From Toxoplasma gondii ME49 (taxonomy: Eukaryota > Apicomplexa > Conoidasida > Eucoccidiorida > Sarcocystidae): a stretch of 64,000 nt of DNA. Under the pieces are notes generated by a model that made no database searches, was not told the origin of the DNA, and saw only the letters and a list, made by a program, of their open reading frames with translations. The DNA is taken from assembly GCF_000006565.2 (NCBI RefSeq), contig NC_031476.1, positions 4,116,458-4,180,457 of the forward strand. Direction: 5' to 3'. The translations under genes and the position numbers were made by a program. Shown piece after piece: positions 44,333 through 55,745 of this stretch (position 1 is its first letter; each line of letters begins with the position of its first letter).

Positions 44333-46473
44333 ATGAACTCGCTTCCCTCCGCTCTCGCGTTCGGTGTGATTCTCTCTCTCGCGATTCCTGTAGTGTCTGT
44401 CGCCTGTCTCGATCCCCTCCTGCTTTCTCCGTTTTTCCTCTTCTGCCTCTCTTGGACCGCCGTCCTCTGCTTCCTCGCAGCAGCTGTCCTCGCGGTGCTC
44501 TCGCTCGTGCTCCCGTACTCGTTGGGGGCGCTCGCGGCCCATGGAAAAGTTCGTCTTTCTCTGTCGTCCACTGGGTCAGGAACGGAAGCTCGGGTGACGG
44601 AGAAATGCTCGCAGTCCCTGGCCCAGTTGCCTCTGCAACGCGACGCGAGGACGAGGCCGGAGAACGCGAAAGACGAACAGAGGCGGTGGGGGTTGCAGCG
44701 AGAGAGGAACGACGCATGTGGAGACAGAGAGGAAGCCAGGAGAGAGGTTGGAGAGGAGGAGGAGGCGGAGGGTCAGGCTGCATGCAGGGACAAGGCGCCA
44801 CAGCGAGAGCCGCGATCCGAAGCTGCAGGTGGAGAAGAGAGTGAAGCGGAGGCAACTGGGGCATCACAGGTTGCAGTCGAGGACCAGCAGGAGAGAGAGA
44901 CCAAGGCATCCATTGTCCGGAACTGCGCCGACGGAATGCTGAAAGCTCTCGCCGTCCCCGTACAGAAGAGCCTGTTCTTGCACTTTTACCTTCTGGGCGC
45001 TGGTCTGTCGCTCGCGATGGCTCTGTTGCTCTCGCTGGCCCTGCGACGCTGTCGCCTGTCTCTCCCCGAGAAAAACGATACACCTGTCTCCGCTCTGCTC
45101 TCGAACGCGTCGCCGGACAGCATCCCACAAGGACCTTCGTCGAACGGCCAGCGGGGGAAGTCAGATCTGGGGAGGCTTGTGAACGAGGCAGCAGGTAAGA
45201 GACAAGAATCAGGTACTGCGATCAAGAAGAGAGAAAAGGCGGCGGAAGCGGCGGAAGCGGCGAAAGCAGATGAACGAAGGAAGAACAAAGAAATGAAACA
45301 AAGGAGGAAAGGTGACGAAAGAAAGAAGAACAAGGAGGAAGCTGGACGCAGAGGAAGCAGAAAAGGAGAACGTGGAACAGATGCGGGCAGAGGCAAAGAA
45401 GACATGAAGAAGGCAGATCAGAGAAATGGGAGCAGCGGTTGCAGGGAGGCGACCCAAGGTGAAAGGAGTAATAGTAACAGGTCGGAAGACAAGACAGGAG
45501 AAGAGATGAAGCAGAAGAAGCGCGAGAAGCAAGAGCGAAAGGCAGATAAAAGAAGAACGAGAAGCTCACGAGGAAGGGAGAGCTACGAGAAAGGAAGGAA
45601 GAGGAAATATTATCTTGAAAGGACGAGACAGGGTCGTGCAGGAGCTAGGCCGCTTCATTCAGAAAGGAACGTTGAACAGGCCTGGAGGTATCCAGCAGCC
45701 TCGCCGTTCTCTGGAGAGACTGAAGAAGACTCTGCGGTGTCTCTGCATGCAGCGGGTATGGCGACGGACGCCGACTTGCTTCTGCCGCTTTTGCTTTTCT
45801 TTCTCCACTGCCTCCGAAGACTCCTGGAACAGCTGTTCGTCGTGCGAACGCATGCAACGGCATCACAGATGAGCCTCGCCGCCTACCTTCTCGGCTTAAG
45901 GCAAGCGACCCTGCGCGAAAAGGAAGAAGAGAAGAAGGGAAGAGAGGAGAGCGAAAGAAAAGATGATGGGAGAGAAGCCAAGAGCGGTGAAGAACAGAAG
46001 AACGCGAAATAGCAGAGGAAAGCGAAAGACATGTCGAACTCCGACAGACGCGTGCCTTTGTCGGCACTGCGGGGACCCCAGCCGTGATTCCGAGACGGTG
46101 CGATTGTCGACATCTATCTGAGTGAATCTTGAAGTTTCGGCATCTTTATATCGATATCAACGGCCATCGATACCTGTGTGCATCTGTTTATCTCTGTGTC
46201 GGTCTATGGACAGGTGCATGGAGTTATACATGTTTCCATGCGCTTGTCTGTCTCTGTGACGACCTCTGAACGTCTAGGGAGAACTCGAGAGTAAACGAGG
46301 AGGTGCGAAAGGAACGCAGCGCCCGTCAAAACGAGGGCCAGCAGGCGACAGCCGGAAAGCGGAAAGAGAAAAAAGCTCGATAAACGAAACAGGACGTACA
46401 AAAACAAAACCGTGATTCGTGACTTCAACCTCCTTGTATCCATACCGTCTATCATCTTACGCACATACATAAA

Positions 46474-46511
<38 letters not shown>

Positions 46512-48741
46512 CATATTTATATGCATATGCGCATCTGTAGAGTATACACTTGCAATACAAATACATGCATGTGTACGATGAATTGACTGCGAGAAAAGAA
46601 GGTTTCTTGTCGCGTATTGCCGATCGTTCACTTTGCGGCAGAATGGATCTCACTGTATGAGTGAACCGAGAGATGCAGTGACAGACAGTTTCTTTCTCGA
46701 CGGATTGAGAATCTCGCTGCTCTTCTCTCTCGTGGATCTGTTTTACCTTCTCTTCAGCTTCTACGTCGGAACTCCTCTGTCGCTTTTGCTTGGAAGTCTC
46801 GGCAGCTTTCTCTCCTCTCAGCCTTTGCCGTCTTGCTCGGCGAACGCGTTTCCTCTGTCGCTCGAAGCGTCTCCTGCTCTCTTTGCTGCTTCGATCCAAC
46901 ATGTCGGCGAGGCTCTCGTAGCGCGTGCGACCTCTCCTCCAGGGTCGGTCGGCATGACATTCGCAGCGTTTCTCCTCGTCAACTGCATGCAGGTGGGTGC
47001 CGAGTTTCGCGCCTCTGACGGCGTCGGAGCTTCGCGGAGTCAACAAAGTGAAAAAAACAAAGACGAGAGACAACAGTGCAGTGCTGAAGGTGGACGGAGA
47101 CATGCAGTCCTCTGTGGAAGAGAGACAAGTCACAAAAAAACAAGGCACGGCTTATAGAAGGAGACAGCGGCGAATCTTGTGTTCGGTCCCTAGTACTGCT
47201 TCTCAGACTCTGACGCTCGTCGCATCCATGCACGTTTCTTTTCTATAACTCGGCCGCTTCGGGTACCTCTCCGTCGCTTTCGCTCTGTCGTTCTGCTTCT
47301 CTCAGGCGCTCTCTGCGTCCCTCTCCCTCTTTCGTTCTCTCTGGGCCTTGCGTCTCTCTGTCTGCGCCTCTTAGCGCTCTCCCTGTGTCTCCTCCACTTC
47401 TTTCAAATCCTCCGCACCAATCTTTGTGTCGCCTTCTCTCGCTCCCGCTGCCTCCCTCACTCCACGTCTCTCTGGGGGTTACTGCCTTTTCTCCCCAACT
47501 CGATCTCCCTGTCTCTCTAGCTCTTTCTCGATCTTCCTCGCTCTCTCTTTCTCTCTCTGTGTCATGACCTTTCCATGTTGCTCTGGATCGCTTCGTCTCT
47601 CTCTCCCTGCTCCTGTGTCTCTCTTTTGCCTCCTCTCCGTGCTCCGTTCCTCCTGCGCTTGCGTTGATTGACGATCTCTTCATCCGCTCGTCCCCGGCAA
47701 CTGGATGCGTTGTTGCCTGTCTCCACCCGCCTTTCTTCCGCCTTGTCTGCTCTCTGCAGCTTCACAGTCACATGCTCCTCGCTCGCCTTCGTCCTGCGGA
47801 TTCTGCAGAAGGCCGAGAGAGATTTCTGGATTCGTCCGCGTCCAAGACGATCCACCCAAGTCTCAGAGACGCGTCGGGAGCCTACAGCATTCCTCGGGGC
47901 GGGTGTTTCGCCTTCGTTTCCTGTCCCCACTACTTGGCAGAAATTCTCATCTACCTTTGCCTTTGTCTGCTCTTACCTTCGCCACCTACGTGAGGCAGTT
48001 GTGTTCCACAGAAATGCATTTCCTGACTGGTGCATGCACGTTCTAGTTTCGTCAACGCACAAAATACTTACGTATATGTATACCTATGTATACTTACATA
48101 TATATATATATATATACATATATATATACATATATATATATATATATGTACATCTACACATATAGATTTATATGTGTATATGGTCAAGGGCGTAGAGAGC
48201 TGAATTTATGTCTGCAGAGATGTTTTTCTCTATTGTTGGTTGTGCCGAGAGGGCTACCATGAGGGGCCTCTATGTGTATATATTCTATAAATGTATCTCT
48301 GTATTTTAATGCTTGTTTTCATAGCGGCGAATGCGCGGAAGCATTATTGCATCTGTTGACTGTTGTACTTCAGTTGTTTGACGTGATACAGATTCGCGAT
48401 GTTTGCGTTCTTTCTGTAACTTTATGAATTTCTCTTTTTCTTCGCTTTGCCTCCAGCATCGCCTGCTTGTCTTTTGTTGTCGCAACAATGACTGTGAACG
48501 GTACGCTCTTGCTCTCGCATCTCAGTCGCCGATGCTTGACTCAAAGGGATCGGCTCAATTTTCGGCTCCTACTCCGTCAATATTTCGCCACTGGCGCTGC
48601 GTACTCTTGGATAGAAGCATTGCCTTCAGACCCGAGAAGGCGTTGGTATACAACACGATAGTCACATTTATACTTTTATATGCATGTGTGTGTATATTTT
48701 CATGTATACAAATATTTACATATTTCTCTCATAAGCATACA

Positions 48742-48780
<39 letters not shown>

Positions 48781-49185
48781 TCAGACGTATTTATACAGAG
48801 GTCGGCATTTACATATGTATGTATACGTATACAAACAAAAGCATGAATAGGCTTGTAAAGGAAAGTGAGAGAGACATAGCGAATGCACAGGAACGCTGCC
48901 GACCTTTTTCGTCGGATGACGCCTGCAGGCTGTTCGTCAGTACATGTTGATTTCCACATGCAGGTATGTGGCGGTGTCGCGCTTCTCATGTCTTGTCTCT
49001 TCCTCTCGGACAACATATTATCAATCGAAAAAATGCATGCATGTCTGTGTAAATCCGATTCATGTGTAGCGTTCCGGTTTTTCGTTTTTCCCTGCGTTTC
49101 GATTTCCTTCGCAGCTTCAAAAACGCATACATGGTATCGGCGAACGTTCGGTGACGCATATCCTCAGTACGTCTTTCCTCTTTGA
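44333..49185 (+). CDS. Polyprenol reductase, SRD5A3/DFG10 family
   Basis: Five exons: 44333-45900, 46758-46992, 47760-47989, 48457-48500 (44 bp) and 49115-49185, giving 715 residues with all phases agreeing. The enzyme reduces the alpha-isoprene unit of polyprenol to make dolichol in the ER, needed for N-glycans and GPI anchors. Family landmarks in order: N-terminal hydrophobic helices, [49 protein letters not shown] across the first junction, [23 protein letters not shown] with [13 protein letters not shown] (about residues 643-668), and the terminal [15 protein letters not shown]. Human SRD5A3 has 318 residues. The excess is Glu/Arg/Lys-rich sequence inserted after the first two helices and before the LHCLRR region. 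The ATG has the context CACCACCATGA, and the frame is open upstream of it. The first intron uses a GC donor. Identification is firm; activity is inferred. Confidence 0.93.
45901..46757 (+). other. GC-AG intron in the polyprenol reductase gene
   Basis: Exon 1 ends TTAAG, followed by GCAAGC. The acceptor is ACCTTCTCTTCAG before 46758. The join restores the conserved helix AYLLGLSFYVG in phase 2. The intron holds the TA run at 46477-46507. Confidence 0.8.
46477..46507. repeat. TA microsatellite in intron 1 of the reductase
   Basis: An uninterrupted TA run inside the GC-AG intron. Confidence 0.95.
48098..48148. repeat. TA microsatellite in intron 3 of the reductase
   Basis: Three TA blocks separated by TACATA interruptions. 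Confidence 0.95.
48745..48777. repeat. TA microsatellite in intron 4 of the reductase
   Basis: An uninterrupted TA run. Confidence 0.95.
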
Positions 49186-49534
49186 CTAATGGAGCCTTTG
49201 AACTTGCTCGAATTTTTATCCTTCGCACTTATATATATTTTTAAGCTTACATTTTTGCATTTATATTCTTTCTAAATACACATTTATATATATGTAATGT
49301 TGTGCCGGTGCATTTCCGGATGCATGTATGAGTGACTATCAGGCAGTGTGTCGAGTCCTACTTCTAGTCCGGCGCTAACTGCACAAACTTCTTTCACGAA
49401 CATATTGCCTGTATCGTTGAATTTGTCTTTCTCAGATATGCGCGACAATTCTCTCTAGCTGTTCTCATGCATGTATATATTAAAACTAGTACATCTTTAT
49501 TTAATGTAATCGTCTTGATCTATACGCATAATTG

Positions 49535-49537
<3 letters not shown>

Positions 49538-49573
<36 letters not shown>
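49538..49573. repeat. TA microsatellite
   Basis: An uninterrupted TA run in the intergenic region. Confidence 0.95.
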
Positions 49574-49577
<4 letters not shown>

Positions 49578-50097
49578 TTATCGTACAAATAGGCGCCTGC
49601 AGGTAGCTACGTTTGTCCATCGGCCCGGGAGTGCCTTGCAGTGTGAGGGCGGAGTTCATCTTCTGGATCTGCATGCATCTGTTTTCATCTTCCTCGAGAA
49701 CGTGTGTGCTATTTGTCTTCTCGAATTAAAAACAGGTTTCACTCCAGCAGGTCGTTTTTGTCATTTCTTTGCATTTCCAGGAATCGCCGCGCGCTCCTGC
49801 CGCTCGTCTACTGAGAAAGGGCGTTCATGGAGAGCATACAAAGCACAAAAGTTTTCTTCGCTCTCGAGCGTCCGTACAAGGACGCGTCTATTTGCTTTCG
49901 TTTTCCGTCTCGGTCACGTCTGTCCGAGTTCACTTGGAGAAAATTCAGAGAGCCCATTTTTTTCGTCGATTCAGAAAACTAAATACATGCATATAAACAA
50001 GCGCGTATAAACGCGTAGACTTCCGCATGTTTACTGGGAGCTTGCACTGTGCCCTAAACTGTATGTCCAAAACGCGTTTCAGGACGTATACACATAG

Positions 50098-50122
50098 ATA
50101 TATATATATATATATATATATA
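50098..50122. repeat. TA microsatellite
   Basis: A TA run of about 25 bases. Confidence 0.9.
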
Positions 50123-50402
50123 CAGATCTATAGGTGACTGTGCATGGGAATGCATGAGGAAGCGCCTATTTAAAATGAGGTGCATGCGCCGGGTCCTGAG
50201 TTTTCACCAGGTTTTCGTAGCCAAAGAGCATGAAGGGCAGTTTGTTTACATATAAAGTGTTTATCTGTGGCAGTCATATCAGTCTTGAGCTTCTGTTAAA
50301 AATAAAGCCATCTGTTTGTGAAGTGTATATGTGTAAACTGAATGCAGGGGGGGACAATCACCCATCATATCTATTTATATGTATATATGCTTATAAATAC
50401 AA

Positions 50403-50404
<2 letters not shown>

Positions 50405-50434
<30 letters not shown>
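50405..50434. repeat. TA microsatellite
   Basis: A TA run of about 30 bases. Confidence 0.95.
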
Positions 50435-50437
<3 letters not shown>

Positions 50438-51051
50438 TTGGTTGATTCAGTGACAGAACCTGGCTGCAGATACGGTGGACGAATGCTTCTCCTGTGCCGT
50501 AAAACGCACTCGACCCGGAACCTGTTGAAAATTAATTTTTCAAGAATGCATGCATGCAAGCATGCCTACACTCGAGTGCACCCCGAGAGAAAAATTACCT
50601 AAATATTACTATGTGTAGAGGGAGACACAAACATATGTTTTCAAGAATACTGTACGTACAAATGTTTATATAAATATGTATAATTCTACGAAGACAGAAA
50701 CATATCTGTGTATCTACAGCATGTCTGTATATACTTTGATATATGATTATATCCTTAGACATACACTGATGGATGTATAGGACGGAATCTCCTGTATACA
50801 TCTGAGAGGGATAACGATGCGCGTCGAAAACCAAGAGAGCGGGGCATCCCCAAAACTCAGGTGAAGCGTTCGTTCAGAGAAGCGGAACCTTTGGATTCTC
50901 AATCTCAAATTCTCGATCCTGAAACGCCGACGCATGTGAAGGGACTCTGTTGCTCTTCAACGTAACTAGTTAAACTGTGGCGTTCTGAATTGTTCGTGCA
51001 CATAGAATCACATATGTATCAACTAATACTGTCGAATATATATCTAGCTAT

Positions 51052-51073
51052 CTATATATATATATATATATAT
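51052..51073. repeat. TA microsatellite
   Basis: A TA run of about 22 bases. Confidence 0.9.
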
Positions 51074-51454
51074 GTACATCTATAGCTCTCTGTTGATAAA
51101 TAGAGATACGAAAAATACAGTGAAGTACGCAGATACAAATATAGACATAGTAAAATTTGAGTAAACATAGACAGTAGTGGCGTATGATAGACATCTGTAG
51201 ATGGGGAGAAAGGCAAAGACAGAGCGGAAGGCAGGTGGACGGATGAGGTATCTGAACCGTGTCTTTCTTCGTTCTCGAAAAGGCTGTGGAGACATCTCGA
51301 GAGCTCGAGGCGCCGAGGAGAATAACGATGTTTACAAGAAAGGGAAAAAGAGTTCTCAGCAAACGCCAAGCGCCAGTCGCTTTTCTCCAGTCCGCAGGAG
51401 ACGGAAATTGACAAGACTGCGAGTGAGGGGAAAAGGCGCGAGAACATCTCTTGA

Positions 51455-51525
51455 CAAATCTCGAAGTCGCTAACGCCCTTCGCGTCGCGCATGTCGAGGT
51501 CACAGGTTCGAATCTTTGCACCGTG
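51455..51525 (+). pseudogene. Degenerate tRNA-like sequence
   Basis: A perfect polymerase III B-box, GGTTCGAATC, lies at 51505-51514. The flanking stem CACAG/CTTTG has one mismatch. About 40 bases upstream, TCGAAGTCGCTAACGCC resembles a D-arm/A-box. The middle (CGCGTCGCGCATG) could be a decayed anticodon arm with CGC. The acceptor stem does not pair, so this is at most a relic or a tRNA-derived repeat. Confidence 0.35.
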
Positions 51526-51625
51526 GCTGGCTGATCGCACAGAATTCCTCTTCTCTTTGTTTTCTGTGCGACCCATGTCTCCACTCGATTCTCCCTCTTT
51601 CGTCATTGGACATTCCGAGTTGTCT

Positions 51626-53600
51626 TCAAATGTTTTCCATGACAGAAGAGACGAGATGCAACAGCGTTTCGTCTGTAGGATCCGCGTCTGAGTCTGCGCC
51701 CTGTTCCCCTCTTCGATCCGCGAGGGAACGGTGATCTTCTCTGTCGCTTTTGGAATCTTCTGCGCCTTCCCCTCCGTTTCTGCTTCGGCAAGCGAAAGTG
51801 TCAAAGGCGACGCGACAGGGGGAGAACGTTCGTTTTTCCGACGATGAGTTTGGATGCGACTCTGCGCTCTCAGAGAGCCGCGAGCGCCAGACACGAAGAG
51901 CCGCACAGAGAGTCGGCTTCTGCATCTTCTGAGCGCCGCCTGCGACGCGTCGATCGACACAGACGGTGGCCAGCAACAGCTCCAAGAGGGAACGAAGTCC
52001 TGCGCGCCAGAAGAGGAAATCTTCTTTCTCTCTCTTCTCCTTTCTCAGTCCTTCTCGCCCTGCTTGCGAAGCATGCAGATATGCAGTTCCACCCTCAAAG
52101 AAAAGTCGCCTCTGCTCTCTTCTGCTTCCCTTGTGTTCACCTTCTTCTTCTCCTCTCTCGCGTTCTCGCTCTTTCTCTTGGTCCAGCAACGCCGGGGAGA
52201 AGCGGTGCGACAAAAGGAACGCGGGGACAGTGAGGAAGGCTTTGGACGAAAGAAGAAGAAGCCGCGCAGACTTGCTGAGCGGCGAGGCGAAGGCAGCCGC
52301 AAAGGAGCCTCCGCCGACGCATGCAGCGAGGAAGGCGAGCAGGGCCGCGAGCGAAGCGAAGGAGAGCGAGGGAACGAGGAGCGCGCTCGCGAGCAGGTCG
52401 ATGGTTTCGCGGATCTCCGCCTGCGTTGCGTAGTGACCCTTCGTGGCGAAGTCGAGTCGAGGCGACTGCATGCATCTGCTTGGCCATCCAGAGAGATCCC
52501 CCTGGCCCTGTGGATCCCGTACGACCTCGGCGAACACCGGGCCTCGGTCTCCACCGATGGAAAGGAGCGGAGACGCTGCAAACAGACACGAGAGGCTTCG
52601 GCAGTCCTCCGCGACGCCCCCCACCCCACAAATCGCTCGGAGACAGTGGAGACACCCCACGAGTCGGGCCTCAAACGCGGCGGTCGGCTCGGCGTGAGGG
52701 GCCGCGAGCCGAGGCGAGGAAGCCCCCGAGGCTCCCGCGGACGCGAGCGAAGAAACGCGAGGAGAGCGAGAATGGGCAGAAGCCGAGGCGTGGAGAGAAC
52801 TCTGCTGGGGGAGAGCCGCGCGGACCTCGTGGACGAAGGCAGAAAGCAGAGCCTTAACGTGAGTGGCGAGCTGCGCAGCGAAGCCGAGGAGTTCCGTGCG
52901 TTTCTCACTCTTTGCCGAGACGCTGGCCGCGACGAGAAAGAAAAGAGTCGCAAGCGCGTCAGCGGGAAGCGGGGAGCCTGCGCGAGAGACACACAGGCCT
53001 CGCCTCTCTCCAGAGCCGTAACATCTGGAAGACGAAGAAGGGAGGAACAGAGCGTCGCGTCTCTCCAAAGCATCGAGCGACGCAGCGAGCAATGCGTCCA
53101 GAAGACCAGACTCATTCAGACGGCAGCGAAGAAGAACGTCTGGGGAGACGCCTGAGGAAGGCGCGGAGGACGAGAAGCTCGGCACAGGCGGACACGGCAG
53201 AGAGAAAAAGTCCGGAGAGGAAGACAGGGACTGGGGCCCAAGGAGACACCGCTGAAGAAAAACGAGCACCTGATGATGAGACAGGGGCACAGAGAAACAA
53301 GTGGAGACGCAGCGTTGCCGCCGGAGAAACAGCCAGGGAAGACCCACCCAATAGGAAGGAGAGAGCGGATGGAAAAAGTCGCGAGGAAAAGGAGTCAACG
53401 CGATCGAGGAAAGAACGAAGAACAGCGACACTGTCCCCACCAATACAGCATGGAACACACACCCAGAAAACAACTTCCCTTATGCATGAAGACTGTCTTC
53501 ATTGACAACGACATAAATAATATATGTTTTCTTGTCCGCCGCCTATACGTGCGTCTATGTCCTCTTGTCTGCCTCTCTACATGCATGCATATACATATAC

Positions 53601-53636
<36 letters not shown>

Positions 53637-55713
53637 TTATATCTAGGTGAACTTGTGTGATGGAGGGATTGAGATGCGCGAATGTAGATATGTGGGTTGT
53701 CTGTCCTTGTGTGACGAAGTCCGATGAGCATCGTTTCTGGCTTGTTTCCTAGCGGGAGCTGTCGGGAGCCTTACAACGCGCCTTAGATGGTCCTGGGTGG
53801 CAGCCAGCCGCCAGAGCGACTTGAGAGCTGCGATGGCGACGCCGAACGGGGCCGCGTCGCGTTCTCTCACTGCCTCTCTTAAGCCATTTTCCTTCTTTTT
53901 CCGTCCTTCGCTGGTGCAGACGAGGGCAAGAAGGAGGAGCAGGCGCGACAGCCTGCGTTCGACCAACTCCCCACAACTCGCTGAGCTCGTGATGTGCCTT
54001 CGAGTCGAGGAGACTGTCTCCTCGCGAGGCTCGCCGCGCCGCGCTTCCACAGAGGCCCGCGGCGGCGCCAGAGGAGCTCGAAGAAGAGAAGCTGCAAACC
54101 ATTCTTCCAAGCCGGACCTTAGGCTTGATGTCTGCGGCGGTCTCTGTCGCGCAAGAAGCCGCTCCGACGCGTCGAAGTTGATGACCGCACGGGCTGTGGA
54201 ACCGTGAGCGAGAAGCTCGATTTCTGCGAGGATTTGCATTGGCAGAAGGTGTCTCTGTTCGCGAGAGGAAAGCGTCTGTGCTGTCTCCTCGCCTCGCCGA
54301 GTCCCCGACGCGACGCACGCAGTCGCTGAGAAAACGGGGGAAGCCAAGGGAGTCCCGGCCTCCGTTTTCCTCTTTGCTCTCTCCTCAAAGGCCGGGAGGG
54401 GCAGACGCCAGGCGACAGCGAAGGCGACCGCCGGAGAGAAGAAGAAGAAGAGCGCAGTCGCCTCAAACAAGAGGTCTTCCAGCCTCTGGACTTCAAAATC
54501 TTCCTCACAGACTTCAAAGCAAAGCCGTTGCGTCTTCGTGTCTCCCTCGCAGAAACTGCGCCTCCGATTCACACCCCCTTTCGCGTCGGATGCAAGCGAC
54601 AAAGAGTTGTTCTTTCTCCCTTCCAGTCGCCTGTCACCCTCTCCGGACAATGCCCGAGGAGACAGGGACGGTTTGGGCGACGAAAGGAAAGCAGCCGAGC
54701 GCGGCCGCGGAGGAGTGGAGACAGCGGAAGTTGCCCGCTGCATGCGAGGGCTATGGAGGCGAGGCGAAGGAGAGATTCGTCTCTCTTTTCTCTCCTGTGT
54801 CGCCGTGAAGGCCGAGACGCGAGACAGAGACATCCCCTGTCTCCCGGAAGTCGCATGGCTGGCGCAGAGCTCCGAGGAAACTGACGTCCTCCCCCTCTCC
54901 CCACACACGAGCGGTGTCCACTTAGAAGACGGAAGGAGAGCGCGAGCACAGAGATCAGCTAGGGAGTGAGTGGAGAGATGGCAAACGAGGAGAACAGAGA
55001 GGCGGTAGAAGAGGGCCGTGCAGGTCCGCGAGGACGGCTGGGGAAGTGCATGCGACGTCGTAGTCGAAGAGCTGGAGGCGTCGTTCGAAAGAAAAAGAAG
55101 AAAAGTAATCAAAGCCACCACTGCGGAGAGAGCAGAAGGGGAGAGGACGCGGCCGAGCCCCAGATGGGGCGACCCTGAAGAGGACTGCGTGAGCGGTGTG
55201 AGAGGCGAGACGCCCGTCGGCGCGGAGGCAGGAGACGCCGGTCGTTCCTCCAGCGAGGATCCATCCTGAAGCGAAGAAGAAAGAAGGGACGACGTGGAAA
55301 ATCCAACAAAACGACAAGTCCAGTGAATGACAACAAAGAAATGCCAAGAAAGAAAGCGCTGTCAGCGACGCGAAACAGATCGAAAAAAAAATGAACACGC
55401 AGCGCCTTACTCGCGGCCCATAACAAGCTCACTCTATGTACGCGTATAAAATATACATCAACGCATACATACACACATATAAATAAATATATATATATAT
55501 ATATATATATACAGTCAGTATGTATTAGCGCATATCGTATATATATATATATATGTATATACATATATATATATTTACATACAGACATATAGCGAATCCA
55601 CTTGAAGCGAGAAAAACCAGCTTTACACTTGTTAACTACATGGCTCTACAGGGACCTCGAGAGAGACCGAGCTACAAGCAGACAAATGCAGATACTTAGA
55701 ATATATACAGATG

Positions 55714-55745
<32 letters not shown>

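Larger units (their letters stand above)
49186..51625. other. AT-rich intergenic region between convergent genes
   Basis: It lies between the reductase (+) and the giant gene (-). It contains four TA microsatellites, many TGCATGCA copies and a tRNA-like relic. No protein gene is supported. Confidence 0.6.

Noticed and set aside
43660..44844. 394-codon plus-strand ORF before the reductase
   Set aside because: Ser/Phe/Leu-rich translation of pyrimidine tracts in the upstream region; it overlaps reductase exon 1 in a different frame.
51854..53155. 433-codon plus-strand ORF
   Set aside because: It is antisense to the last exon of the giant gene. Its Arg/Glu-rich composition is the expected mirror of GC-rich coding sequence.
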